From Sphingobacterium sp. UBA2700 (GTDB taxonomy: Bacteria > Bacteroidota > Bacteroidia > Sphingobacteriales > Sphingobacteriaceae): a DNA stretch of 32,562 nt. The position numbers and the translations under genes are program-made. Location of the stretch: NCBI GenBank assembly GCA_002354335.1, contig DELI01000028.1, positions 1 through 32,562 on the forward strand, in the 5' to 3' direction. Shown here one piece after another: positions 25,714 to 32,562 of the stretch. The notes under the pieces were generated by a model. It searched no databases and was not told where the DNA came from. It saw only the letters and a list, made by a program, of their open reading frames with translations. How positions within the stretch are numbered: the first letter of the stretch is position 1; every line of letters starts with the position of its first letter.

Positions 25714-26997
25714 CTAAGCAACAGTTACCAAGTAGTAGTTTTTCTTACCACGTTGGATAACCAAATACTTGTTATTAATCAAGTTTGATTCGTTGACAAC
25801 TTGCTCGATGTCGGTAAGTTTTTCTCTGTTCAAAGATACTCCACCACCTTGTAGCATTTTGCGAGCTTCTCCTTTTGAAGGGAATACAGCCGTATCAACT
25901 GCTAACAGATCCAATACATTGATGCCTGCAGCTAACTTGTCTTTTGCCAGATCGAACTGCGGAACTCCGTCGAATACTTCTAACACAGCCTCATGATCAA
26001 GGTCTGCTAAGAATTCTAATGAACCGTTTCCGAACAAGAATTCTGAAGTTTTTACAGCCGTTTCATAGTCTTTTTCCGAGTGCGTTCTGATTGTGATATC
26101 TTTTGCTAATGCTTTTTGAACCACACGTAGGTGCGGTGCTGCATCATGCTCTGTAATGATTGCCTCGATTTCTTCCTTAGGAAGTAAGGTAAAGATCTTG
26201 ATCCAGTTTTTAGCATCATCATCAGAGGTGTTCAACCAGAATTGATAGTACTTATATGGCGATGTTTTCTTAGCATCTAACCACACAGCACCCGATTCTG
26301 TTTTACCAAACTTCTGACCATCTGCTTTCTTAATCAATTGCGTAGTCAATGCATAGGCGGTTCCTTGGTCCTGACGACGGATCATCTCGCTACCTGTTAC
26401 AATATTTCCCCATTGATCGGAACCACCCATTTGGATTTTACAGTTGTGGTGTTTCCATAGATAATAGAAATCATAACCTTGAATTAGCTGATAGGTAAAT
26501 TCGGTAAAAGATAGACCATTGTCACCCTCCAAACGTTTCTTAACAGAATCTTTGGACATCATGTAATTCACGGTAATCAGCTTACCCACATCACGAATAA
26601 AATCTAAGAATTTAAAATCCTTAAACCAGTCGTAGTTGTTGACCATCTTTGCGTCGGTTTCACCTTCTCCGAAGTTTAAGAACTTCGCGAGCTGTTTTTT
26701 CAAACATGCTACGTTGTGATTCAGTGTTGTTTCGTCTAAAAGATTTCTTTCAGCTGATTTAAATGAAGGGTCGCCAATCATTCCCGTTGCGCCACCAACA
26801 AGCGCTACTGGTTTGTGTCCAGCATGTTGGAAGTGGATTAGGGTCATGATTTGGGTTAAATGGCCTACGTGTAGTGAATCTCCTGTAGGATCGAATCCTA
26901 TATAGCCAGCAACTTGTTCTTTATTCAACAATTCCTCTGTGCCCGGCATGATGTCTTGGAGCATGCCTCTCCAACGTAATTCTTCTACAAAGCTCAT
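25714..26997 (-). CDS. tyrS: Tyrosyl-tRNA synthetase
   Basis: Class I aminoacyl-tRNA synthetase of 427 residues that charges tRNA-Tyr (one tRNA-Tyr gene is at 1574). The HIGH motif is HVGH (43-46) within [16 protein letters not shown]. Other landmarks are [20 protein letters not shown] for tyrosine binding, and a KMSKS-equivalent KFGKTE near residue 235. A C-terminal S4-like RNA-binding domain carries [19 protein letters not shown]. Full length; start ATG 26997, with a TATCTTTG element upstream. Confidence 0.98.
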   Translation of the reverse strand: MSFVEELRWRGMLQDIMPGTEELLNKEQVAGYIGFDPTGDSLHVGHLTQIMTLIHFQHAGHKPVALVGGATGMIGDPSFKSAERNLLDETTLNHNVACLKKQLAKFLNFGEGETDAKMVNNYDWFKDFKFLDFIRDVGKLITVNYMMSKDSVKKRLEGDNGLSFTEFTYQLIQGYDFYYLWKHHNCKIQMGGSDQWGNIVTGSEMIRRQDQGTAYALTTQLIKKADGQKFGKTESGAVWLDAKKTSPYKYYQFWLNTSDDDAKNWIKIFTLLPKEEIEAIITEHDAAPHLRVVQKALAKDITIRTHSEKDYETAVKTSEFLFGNGSLEFLADLDHEAVLEVFDGVPQFDLAKDKLAAGINVLDLLAVDTAVFPSKGEARKMLQGGGVSLNREKLTDIEQVVNESNLINNKYLVIQRGKKNYYLVTVA

Positions 26998-27029
26998 AGT
27001 TTAGCCCTTAATATTTTTTAATTAAGTTG

Positions 27030-27037
27030 CAAAGATA
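27030..27037 (-). promoter_or_regulatory. Candidate -7 element of tyrS
   Basis: On the minus strand TATCTTTG, a perfect TAnnTTTG match, 32 bases before the tyrS ATG. The -33 region is not recognisable. Confidence 0.45.
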
Positions 27038-27089
27038 CGAGATATTACTGTATCTTACGGATAATTTATAGGATAATGACCAGGATAGG

Positions 27090-27773
27090 ATGAACTTTCT
27101 TTCTCATTTCTATTTCGAACGATATGCCACTCAATCGGAATGTGTGCTGGGATCTTTGCTTCCAGATTTACTGAAGAATGTGGATAAAACATATGTATTC
27201 CATCCGCAGCGTTTCGAAGAAGAGCTTTTTATACACCCGCTTAGTATGGCGATATCCGAAGGTTGGTATCGGCATGTTGAAGTAGATAAGCTTTTCCATA
27301 GTAGTGAGTTTTTTCTGGATCATTGTCATAATTTGCGCAAGAAGCTGGAGCCTGTGCTGGAGGGCCTCCCAATCCGAGCTTCTTTCCTAGCGCATATAGC
27401 AAAAGAGCTGTTACTCGATCATTTGTTGATCAAGCATAACTTGGTTAATGTAGGTCGTTTGTATGAGCATTTGGAACATGTGAATCGAACAGTTCTGAAG
27501 AATTATCTATTGACTATCGGTGTAACCGACATTGAGGGCTTTTATCATTTTTACGATCGATTTATAGAATCACGCTATATTTTCGACTATAAATATATAG
27601 AGCATATCTCCAAACCGCTTTTCAATATTTCTAAGCGTGTTTGGGATTTTCAAACCACACCTGAATATCATCAGAATTTGAGCAAAGTGTTAATGGAATA
27701 CGAGGCTGATCATCTTCAGAACTTTAGAGATATCTATGTATATATTCAGGATAATATGACATATTTATCATAA
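27090..27773 (+). CDS. Acyl carrier protein phosphodiesterase-like protein (AcpH/DUF479 family)
   Basis: 227 residues. The N-terminus MNFLSHFYFE followed by GSLLPDLLK, and then GWYRHVEVDKLFHSSEFF, match the AcpH family, in which MNFLAHLYLA, G-x-x-x-x-D and R-x-H-x-x-x-D provide the HD-like metal site. AcpH removes the 4'-phosphopantetheine arm from acyl carrier protein in E. coli. Activity is inferred only; many Bacteroidota homologues are uncharacterised. Divergent from tyrS (92-bp gap) and 43 bases upstream of the permease gene, with which it may be co-transcribed. Confidence 0.75.
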   Translation: MNFLSHFYFERYATQSECVLGSLLPDLLKNVDKTYVFHPQRFEEELFIHPLSMAISEGWYRHVEVDKLFHSSEFFLDHCHNLRKKLEPVLEGLPIRASFLAHIAKELLLDHLLIKHNLVNVGRLYEHLEHVNRTVLKNYLLTIGVTDIEGFYHFYDRFIESRYIFDYKYIEHISKPLFNISKRVWDFQTTPEYHQNLSKVLMEYEADHLQNFRDIYVYIQDNMTYLS

Positions 27774-27816
27774 TTTTTTAGACTTTTGTTTTCTCACTCC
27801 AATAATTTACTAAAAT

Positions 27817-29511
27817 ATGGCAAATAGACTGTTCCGCAAGAAAAGCGTAGATCAGATACTTTCCGATGCTGAACATGGCGGTTCAGGCCTAGCAAAAATA
27901 CTAGGCGTTCGAGATTTAATTTCATTAGGCATTGCGGCGATAGTTGGAGCTGGAATCTTCTCTACTATCGGCTTAGCAAGTTATAACGGAGGCCCTGCGG
28001 TCTCACTACTTTTTGTATTCGTGGCATTTGCATGTGTGTTTACCGCACTGTCTTATGCACAATTTGCGAGTACAGTTCCCGTATCAGGTAGTGCTTACAC
28101 CTATGCTTATGTTGCTTTTGGCGAGCTTTTCGCCTGGATCATCGGCTGGGCTTTGGTACTCGAATATGCGGTTTCTAATATGGTTGTGGCCATTTCATGG
28201 TCGCAATATTTTGTTTCCATGCTGGAGGGATTTGGTATACATCTCCCGAAATGGATGACGATGGCTCCGGGCTATGCGCTGGAGGCCCATGCGAAATCCT
28301 TAGAAGTAGGGGCGGCTCAATTGGAAAATATTGAGAAAGTAGCCCTACAGGCATACGAAACAGCACCACGATTCTTAGACATCCCTATAATTTTTGATAT
28401 GCCGGCAGGTTTGATTACGGTATTGGTGACGGCGCTGGTTTATATAGGAATTAAGGAATCGCAACGCGCTAGTAATATCATGGTGATGATTAAGGTGGGG
28501 ATTATCCTGGCTGTTATCATTGGTGGTATTTTCTTCGTTAAACCGGAGAACTGGACGCCGTTTGCGCCGAATGGTTTGGCGGGTGTGATGAGCGGTGTTG
28601 CTGCGGTGTTCTTTGCGTTCATTGGTTTTGACTCGATCTCAACGACGGCTGAAGAGTGTAAGAATCCACAACGCGATCTTCCACGGGCAATGATTTATTG
28701 TTTGGTGATCTGCGCGGTGCTTTATGTGGCGATTACCTTGGTGTTGACAGGGATGGTGAATTACAAAGAATTGAATGTTAAAGATCCTTTGGCTTACGTC
28801 TTCTCTTACGTTGGATTTGACCATATGGCGGGTATTATCTCAGTAACTTCGGTTATTGCAATTACTTCGGCATTGTTGGTTTTCCAATTGGCTCAACCAA
28901 GAATTTGGATGACCATGAGTAGAGATGGCTTGTTGTGGAAGAAGTTTTCAACGATACACCCGAAATACAAGACCCCTTCCTTTGCGACTATCGTGACGGG
29001 TTTTGTGGTGGCTATTCCGGCCTTATTCTTTAAGATGGACTTTTTCGTAGACCTGACTAGCGTAGGTACTTTCTTTGCATTTATTCTGGTTTGTGCCGGC
29101 GTGTTGTATATGGACCACGCGGGTATTTCGGAGAAGTCGAAGTTTAAAGTGCCTTATATCAACGGGAAGTACATCGTAGGGTTGGGGATGATTGTTGCAT
29201 TGATCTTGACCTATAAGTACAGCGATGAAAACCTTTCGCATTGGTTAGAGATGGGGTCTGCAAAGATCCTGATTCACAAATCACTTGTCATTATTTTCTG
29301 GCTTACCTGGGCAATCATGAGCGTGATGAGTTTTAAGTACAATTTTTCCCTATTGCCTGTAATCGGGGTTTTGATCAACCTTTATTTAATGTCCGAACTA
29401 GGCGCAAGCAATTGGATTATTTTCGTGATTTGGTTGTTGATCGGTTTGATTATTTACTTCGCTTATGGTTATAAGCATTCGAAACTTAACAAGAGAGCGA
29501 CGGAAAGTTAA
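27817..29511 (+). CDS. APC-family amino-acid permease (cationic amino acid transporter type)
   Basis: Inner-membrane transporter of 564 residues with about 12 or more hydrophobic spans. The N-terminal signature LGIAAIVGAGIFSTIGLASY is the APC-superfamily TM1 substrate loop; FFAFIGFDSISTTAEECKNPQRDLPRAM is the equivalent of the conserved TM6-7 region. The closest style is the YfnA/CAT subgroup of basic or general amino-acid permeases. The loop between spans 3 and 5 (about residues 150-190) is longer than in small APC members. The substrate cannot be read from sequence alone. Ends at a strong bidirectional terminator. Confidence 0.9.
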   Translation: MANRLFRKKSVDQILSDAEHGGSGLAKILGVRDLISLGIAAIVGAGIFSTIGLASYNGGPAVSLLFVFVAFACVFTALSYAQFASTVPVSGSAYTYAYVAFGELFAWIIGWALVLEYAVSNMVVAISWSQYFVSMLEGFGIHLPKWMTMAPGYALEAHAKSLEVGAAQLENIEKVALQAYETAPRFLDIPIIFDMPAGLITVLVTALVYIGIKESQRASNIMVMIKVGIILAVIIGGIFFVKPENWTPFAPNGLAGVMSGVAAVFFAFIGFDSISTTAEECKNPQRDLPRAMIYCLVICAVLYVAITLVLTGMVNYKELNVKDPLAYVFSYVGFDHMAGIISVTSVIAITSALLVFQLAQPRIWMTMSRDGLLWKKFSTIHPKYKTPSFATIVTGFVVAIPALFFKMDFFVDLTSVGTFFAFILVCAGVLYMDHAGISEKSKFKVPYINGKYIVGLGMIVALILTYKYSDENLSHWLEMGSAKILIHKSLVIIFWLTWAIMSVMSFKYNFSLLPVIGVLINLYLMSELGASNWIIFVIWLLIGLIIYFAYGYKHSKLNKRATES

Positions 29512-29525
29512 TCTGTATACATCAT

Positions 29526-29559
29526 AAAAAAAAAGCCCTCCGTGATGGGGCTTTTTTTT
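29526..29559. terminator. Bidirectional terminator between the permease gene and kup
   Basis: Nine A residues, then GCCC-N9-GGGC extended by the flanking A/T pairs, then eight T residues. It serves the plus-strand permease gene and minus-strand kup, which converge here. Confidence 0.88.
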
Positions 29560-29635
29560 ATGAAAGTATCTGTTATCAAAAACCATCAAGAAATCCACTC
29601 CTGTTGGTGTTTCGATAGAAATATGTATGCTTTTA

Positions 29636-31576
29636 TTATAGTCGTTTTAACTGTACATCCTCTGTGTTCGGAATCGTCAGTGGGACGCGTTCCAAGGTGA
29701 CAAAGCTACTATCTAGTCCAAAACCTTTCTCTTCGGATAGACTGAATTTCTTTAAGATCTTATAGATTTCTAGAATTACTTTTTCATTCCACTTCAGGAA
29801 GTGCGTTTTAGAGATTACTTTCTCCAAGACAACGAAGTTGAAGTCGCCTGGGATGTTATGTTTTCTCAATGTATCGTAATGGCTGGTGATATCAATTTCT
29901 CCATTTTTAACCATCTCTTCAACGACCTTGCGGAATAGCAAACTGATCTTCTGTTCCACACGGAACCCTAGGTGGAAATCTATTCGGATCAGTTTTCCAG
30001 GAATCAGTTGAGTCACTTTATATTCGCGTGTATGAGGGTTGTCCATGACATCCACGTGTGCTAACCAATAAACATCGGCACGCTTAGGCTTCTTGTTGAT
30101 GATCGAGTAGGTAATCTTAGACTCCACCTCATGGATATTGTTTGCGGAGGTTAAATAAACAAGATGCGATGAAAACTGCGGAACAGACTTGTCTTCGCTC
30201 AGCTCAGCAAGGATGTCGTAATAGTCTTTCACATTGACAAATTTCACAAAGCGATTCTTGATTTTTCTTGCACCAAACCATGCGTACATAACAACAAACA
30301 GGGTTGCCGCCAATAACAGGGTCAACCAACCACCATGGGCAATTTTACTAATGTTACCCATCAGGAAGGCAAGCTCGATAATCATATAGACACCTGTAAA
30401 CAAAGCAACAAGGGCAATGTTGATTTTCTTCCGAAGCATAAACGCAGCCATCAGAATGGTGGTCATGATGAAGGTCATATTGATAGATAGACCGTAAGCG
30501 GCCTCCATATTGCTAGACTCTCGGAAAATAACAATGATGAGCATACAGCCTAGATAGAGTATCAGGTTGACCGAAGGAACATAAATTTGTCCTTTGTGGT
30601 CGCTGGGATAACGAATGGCAACCTTTGGCCATATATTCAATCGAACGGCTTCGGCAATCAGCGTGAAGGAGCCGGAAATCATCGCCTGGCTGGCAATAAC
30701 GGCCGCAATCGTAGCGATGGTTACTCCCCATACGACAAACCAATCTGGCATAATAGCATAAAAAGGGTTGATCTCGCCTAAGACAAGACCTTTATTCTCC
30801 AATAGCCATGCTCCCTGTCCGAAGTAATTGAAGATCAACATCAGTTTGACGAAGATCCAGCTAATACGGATGTTGTTCTTGCCACAGTGCCCCATATCAG
30901 AATACAAAGCCTCCGCACCAGTAGTACAAAGGAAGATTGCACCCACGATAAACCAAGCATTCGGGTAGTTTGCCAACAACTGATAAGCATAATATGGATT
31001 TATAGACTTCCAGATCTCCGGGGAATGTCCCAAATAGGAGAGCCCTAAAACCCCAATAGTGCTGAACCAGATGAACATCAAAGGACCGAATACACGGCCT
31101 ACGATATTGGTTCCAAAACGTTGGATGAGGAACAGCAAGGAGATAATCAAGACCACAATGGGGATGGTCGGCAAGCCTGGATTTTTGATGGCTAACCCCT
31201 CGACGGCCGAAGATATCGTGATGGCTGGGGTAATCATACCATCAGCGAGTAGAGTACTCGCTCCGATAATAGCCGGGATGATGAGCCATTTCGCTCTTTT
31301 TCGAACAAGCGAGAAAAGAGAAAGAATCCCACCTTCACCTTTGTTGTCCGCATTTAACACAATCAATACATATTTGATTGTGGTTTGTAACGTCAGGGTC
31401 CAGAAAATACAGGAAAGCCCCCCATAAACCATTAGTTCTTGGACTTCACCTTTATTGAAAATTGCCTTGAAAACGTAAAGAGGAGAGGTCCCGATGTCGC
31501 CGAATATGATCCCTAAACTTATTAATAAACCGCCCATACTGACCCTGTGAAGGGCGTGTTTGTGATCTGTGGACAT
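29636..31576 (-). CDS. kup: Kup-family potassium uptake transporter
   Basis: K+ (probably K+/H+ symport) transporter of 646 residues. The N-terminal signature GIIFGDIGTSPLYVFKAIF is diagnostic, followed by GEGGILSLFSL, ADGMITPAITISSAVEG, and about 12 membrane spans to roughly residue 430. A long C-terminal cytoplasmic domain of about 210 residues completes the family architecture. The gene stands alone on minus, with a shared terminator at its 3' end and no obvious TAnnTTTG promoter in the 208-bp region upstream. Confidence 0.96.
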   Translation of the reverse strand: MSTDHKHALHRVSMGGLLISLGIIFGDIGTSPLYVFKAIFNKGEVQELMVYGGLSCIFWTLTLQTTIKYVLIVLNADNKGEGGILSLFSLVRKRAKWLIIPAIIGASTLLADGMITPAITISSAVEGLAIKNPGLPTIPIVVLIISLLFLIQRFGTNIVGRVFGPLMFIWFSTIGVLGLSYLGHSPEIWKSINPYYAYQLLANYPNAWFIVGAIFLCTTGAEALYSDMGHCGKNNIRISWIFVKLMLIFNYFGQGAWLLENKGLVLGEINPFYAIMPDWFVVWGVTIATIAAVIASQAMISGSFTLIAEAVRLNIWPKVAIRYPSDHKGQIYVPSVNLILYLGCMLIIVIFRESSNMEAAYGLSINMTFIMTTILMAAFMLRKKINIALVALFTGVYMIIELAFLMGNISKIAHGGWLTLLLAATLFVVMYAWFGARKIKNRFVKFVNVKDYYDILAELSEDKSVPQFSSHLVYLTSANNIHEVESKITYSIINKKPKRADVYWLAHVDVMDNPHTREYKVTQLIPGKLIRIDFHLGFRVEQKISLLFRKVVEEMVKNGEIDITSHYDTLRKHNIPGDFNFVVLEKVISKTHFLKWNEKVILEIYKILKKFSLSEEKGFGLDSSFVTLERVPLTIPNTEDVQLKRL

Positions 31577-31704
31577 AGCTGTTATTTATGTGATCTAATG
31601 ATTAAAAAACGTTCGAAATTACAACTTTTTATGCGACAACGTAATTTCCTGTTAAAAATTGTTAAACACTGTAGTTTTCGTCTGTCAAAAAATGAAAAAA
31701 GATG

Positions 31705-31712
31705 TACTTTTG
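31705..31712 (+). promoter_or_regulatory. Candidate -7 element of the T9SS-domain gene
   Basis: TACTTTTG matches TAnnTTTG, 72 bases before the ATG at 31785. No clear -33 element is seen. Confidence 0.4.
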
Positions 31713-31784
31713 TAATAGGAAGTATGGAATTAATTATTACTTTTGATTAAACCATAACCTAGCGTTAATAATCCAAAGGATAGA

Positions 31785-32240
31785 ATGAATTTTGAATGGA
31801 GTAAAATAGCACGTATTAGCATCATGAATACCCTGGTATTATGGATGTTTATTGGCTTTGCCCAAGCAAATACATTCCAAGCCGATACGACTAAAACTGG
31901 CGCAACTAAACAAAGTTTGATCTCCGCTAAAAATAGAAACGCTAATCGTGTAGCAGTTATTGCGGAAGAGTCCGATAAATTAATCAATAACGTTAAAGTT
32001 TATTACAATCCTATCGCTGATCAAGTAACAGTAAATTTCAAATTAAGCAAAAACAGCCATGTGTCAATCAAGGTTATGGACGCGCTTGGTAATGAAGTCT
32101 TAGCTTTACACAATGGTGATTTAGACGCAGGAACTCAAAACCTAAACTTCGACTCCAGTGCCAAACTGAAAGAAGGTATTTACTTCGTAAGAGTGATGAG
32201 CGGTTCAGAGACAGTCGTGAAACGAATATCAGTGAGATAG
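31785..32240 (+). CDS. Small T9SS C-terminal-sorting-domain protein without cargo domain
   Basis: 151 residues: a signal peptide (about 1-28, NTLVLWMFIGFAQA), a low-complexity linker (about 29-68), and a type A Por-secretion-system sorting domain from about 69 to 151. The domain contains YYNPIADQVTVNF, SHVSIKVMDALGNEV, GIYFVRVMSG and the basic end VKRISVR. Known T9SS substrates carry this domain behind a large passenger, and here no passenger is present. It may be a mini surface protein, a decayed remnant, or a non-secreted periplasmic protein. The frame is intact and ends with TAG in register with the following heptad array, then with triple terminators. Confidence 0.8.
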   Translation: MNFEWSKIARISIMNTLVLWMFIGFAQANTFQADTTKTGATKQSLISAKNRNANRVAVIAEESDKLINNVKVYYNPIADQVTVNFKLSKNSHVSIKVMDALGNEVLALHNGDLDAGTQNLNFDSSAKLKEGIYFVRVMSGSETVVKRISVR

Positions 32241-32268
32241 TAGATAGTAGTTAGTACTTAGTATTTAG
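32238..32268 (+). repeat. TAGNNNN heptad array overlapping the stop of the T9SS-domain gene
   Basis: TAG occurs at 32238 (the stop codon itself), 32245, 32252, 32259 and 32266, exactly seven bases apart. Bases 32245-32284 are identical to 4331-4370 behind nusG. Confidence 0.88.
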
Positions 32269-32562
32269 TATAAAGACCTTAGGCACCAATAGATGGACGC
32301 CTTTTTTTGTGCATTATACTCACTAGCGTAGGCTATCCCACTATAGGTCTAACTAGTATTTAGTATAAAGACCTTAGGCGCCAATAGATGGACGCCTTTT
32401 TTTGTGCCTTATACTCACTAGCGTAGGCTATCCCACTATAGGTCTAACTAGTATTTAGTATAAAGACCTTAGGCGACAATAGATGGACGCCTTTTTTTGT
32501 GCATTATACTCAATAGCGTAAGCTATCCCACTATAGGTCTAACTAGTATTTCCTCTATAAAT
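32261..32562 (+). repeat. Three tandem 95-bp repeats, each with an intrinsic terminator
   Basis: Units 32261-32355, 32356-32450 and 32451-32545, and a partial fourth (32546-32562). Units 1 and 2 differ at two positions, units 2 and 3 at four. Each holds the heptad end, AGACCTTAGGC, a hairpin closed by AGGCG/CGCCT (weakened in unit 1 by one change) with seven T residues, then TAGC-GTAG-GCTA and AGGTCTAACTA. AGGTCT at the end of one unit is complementary to AGACCT of the next. There are no spacers and no open frame. The array may continue beyond the window. Confidence 0.95.

Noticed and set aside
32261..32562. Possible CRISPR array because of regular 95-bp periodicity
   Set aside because: The units are near-identical over their full length with no variable spacers, and no cas genes are in the window. 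They are tandem terminator repeats.

Overview
The window looks like chromosomal DNA from a Bacteroidota member, most likely Sphingobacteriaceae (Sphingobacterium/Pedobacter-like). The evidence is the repeated -7 promoter element TAnnTTTG with TTTG or TTG about 20 bases upstream, the lack of clear Shine-Dalgarno sequences, the Bacteroidota-type RpoB/RpoC/EF-Tu proteins, a type IX secretion (T9SS) C-terminal sorting domain, and AT-rich intergenic DNA. The genus is inference. There are no phage, plasmid, transposase or CRISPR genes.

Layout. (1) 21-1190, minus: an outer-membrane beta-barrel protein of the surface-antigen/Omp85 type. (2) 1476-16270, plus: the information-processing core in an ancient order: tRNA-Thr(TGT), tRNA-Tyr(GTA), tRNA-Gly(TCC), tRNA-Thr(GGT), tuf, tRNA-Trp, secE, nusG, rplK, rplA, rplJ, rplL, rpoB, rpoC. 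The Thr-Tyr-Gly-Thr-tuf-secE-nusG-rplKAJL-rpoBC order is the one found in Escherichia coli. Here a secreted GH18 chitinase-like gene, with its own flanking repeats, breaks it between nusG and rplK. (3) 16452-17120: an MgtC-family membrane protein. (4) 17124-20914: a hexuronate module, with eda and kdgK on minus facing away from an SDR-type fructuronate reductase and uxuA on plus. Together they take fructuronate through mannonate and KDG to KDPG, then to pyruvate and glyceraldehyde-3-phosphate. The uronate isomerase and transporter are not in the window. (5) 20915-21547: a 633-bp gene-free island packed with direct and inverted repeats. (6) 21548-24804, minus: ftsK and lolA as a pair. (7) 24947-31576: a lipoprotein, tyrS, an AcpH-like protein, an APC amino-acid permease and a Kup potassium transporter. 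(8) 31785-32240: a very small protein that is almost only a signal peptide plus a T9SS sorting domain, followed by three tandem 95-bp terminator repeats.

The most unusual signal is non-coding. Arrays of a heptamer, TAGNNNN, lie right behind several genes (nusG, uxuA, the T9SS protein and, less regularly, lolA and the outer-membrane protein), usually just before an intrinsic terminator. In uxuA and the T9SS gene the stop codon is itself in register with the array. Because 7 = 1 modulo 3, such an array puts a TAG in all three frames within 21 bases, so array plus terminator could act as a combined stop module for translation and transcription. A 40-base segment of this module is identical at two places 28 kb apart (4331-4370 and 32245-32284), and at the window end the module is amplified into 95-bp tandem units. 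Oppositely oriented heptads also lie on the far side of the chitinase gene.
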